Positions 5,690-5,855 of a DNA stretch of 5,855 bases are shown here, one piece after another (the stretch's first letter is position 1; each line of letters opens with the position of its first letter). A model generated the notes under the pieces. That model had not been told where the DNA came from and did not search any database. It saw only the letters and a program-made list of their open reading frames with translations. Origin of the DNA: Acidimicrobiia bacterium. Its GTDB lineage: Bacteria > Actinomycetota > Acidimicrobiia > Spongiisociales > ZC4RG35. The stretch lies in NCBI GenBank assembly GCA_003230435.1, contig QIDW01000010.1, forward strand, positions 1-5,855, written 5' to 3'. The position numbers and the translations under genes are program-made.

Positions 5690-5855
5690 GAGCCACTAAG
5701 ACAGCAGTCGTATTCGGCGGACCGTCAGATGAGCACGACATCTCGGTCCTGACCGGCCTCCAGGTAACACGCGCCCTTGACGATGTGCATGCCATCTACT
5801 GGTCGAAATCCGGTGAGTGGTACCTGGTGGAGTCCGATCTCGAAGCGAGGGATTT
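5686..5855 (+). CDS. ddl: D-alanine--D-alanine ligase, N-terminal part only
   Basis: About 56 residues are visible before the right edge. The ATP-grasp ligase family signature is clear: TAVVFGGPSDEHDISVLTG, in which E16 aligns with E15 of E. coli DdlB, a residue that helps place the first D-Ala. Ddl condenses two D-Ala with ATP in the cytoplasm to supply MurF. The ATG at 5686 has no ribosome binding site of its own and overlaps a TGA in another frame, which is the pattern of translational coupling. In the sequence as given it is also in the same frame as the preceding Mur ligase, so it could be the C-terminal half of a MurF-Ddl fusion. The specificity loop that separates D-Ala-D-Ala from D-Ala-D-Lac or D-Ala-D-Ser ligases lies outside the window, so a Van-type ligase is not excluded. 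Confidence 0.88.
   Translation, partial: MRATKTAVVFGGPSDEHDISVLTGLQVTRALDDVHAIYWSKSGEWYLVESDLEARD

Overview
The window reads as G+C-rich (about 60% by eye) chromosomal DNA of an actinobacterium. The best taxonomic hints are an enoyl-ACP reductase with InhA-type catalytic residues and a Mur ligase whose N-terminal part is a bundle of membrane helices. From memory, both suit deep-branching Actinobacteria such as Acidimicrobiia. That placement is inference. No tRNA, rRNA, CRISPR array, insertion sequence or phage gene was seen.

Layout. Positions 1-256 (minus) hold the N-terminus of a COG1233 phytoene-dehydrogenase-like FAD oxidoreductase, cut by the window edge. Positions 257-485 separate it from a plus-strand operon. 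This gap holds a good -10 hexamer for the oxidoreductase and a minus-strand micro-ORF of 18 codons with a perfect GGAGG ribosome binding site. The plus-strand operon is a four-helix membrane protein (486-845) coupled by a TGATG overlap to fabI (845-1630). The fabI stop overlaps the stop of a convergent membrane sensor histidine kinase (1627-3414, minus).

A 61-bp divergent intergenic region (3415-3475) carries an 8-bp direct repeat with a 21-bp period. It separates the kinase from a second plus-strand operon: an alpha/beta hydrolase (3476-4219, TTG start), then, by ATGA overlap, a membrane-anchored MurF-like ligase (from 4216), then the N-terminus of D-alanine--D-alanine ligase (from 5686, cut by the edge).

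The most notable point is the murF/ddl junction. A MurF-like C-terminal tail, LYENDLPDHYP, followed by a TGA that overlaps the ddl ATG as ATGA, is present only in the +1 frame. The frame that encodes the rest of the ligase has no stop and runs straight into ddl. This looks like a small frame-changing deletion that has fused murF to ddl, or a sequencing error, or less likely a frameshift site.

Functionally, Ddl makes D-Ala-D-Ala and MurF-type ligases attach it to the peptidoglycan stem peptide, so the last two genes form consecutive steps. FabI completes the fatty-acid elongation cycle. The kinase has no response regulator in the window, and its link to either operon is unproven.
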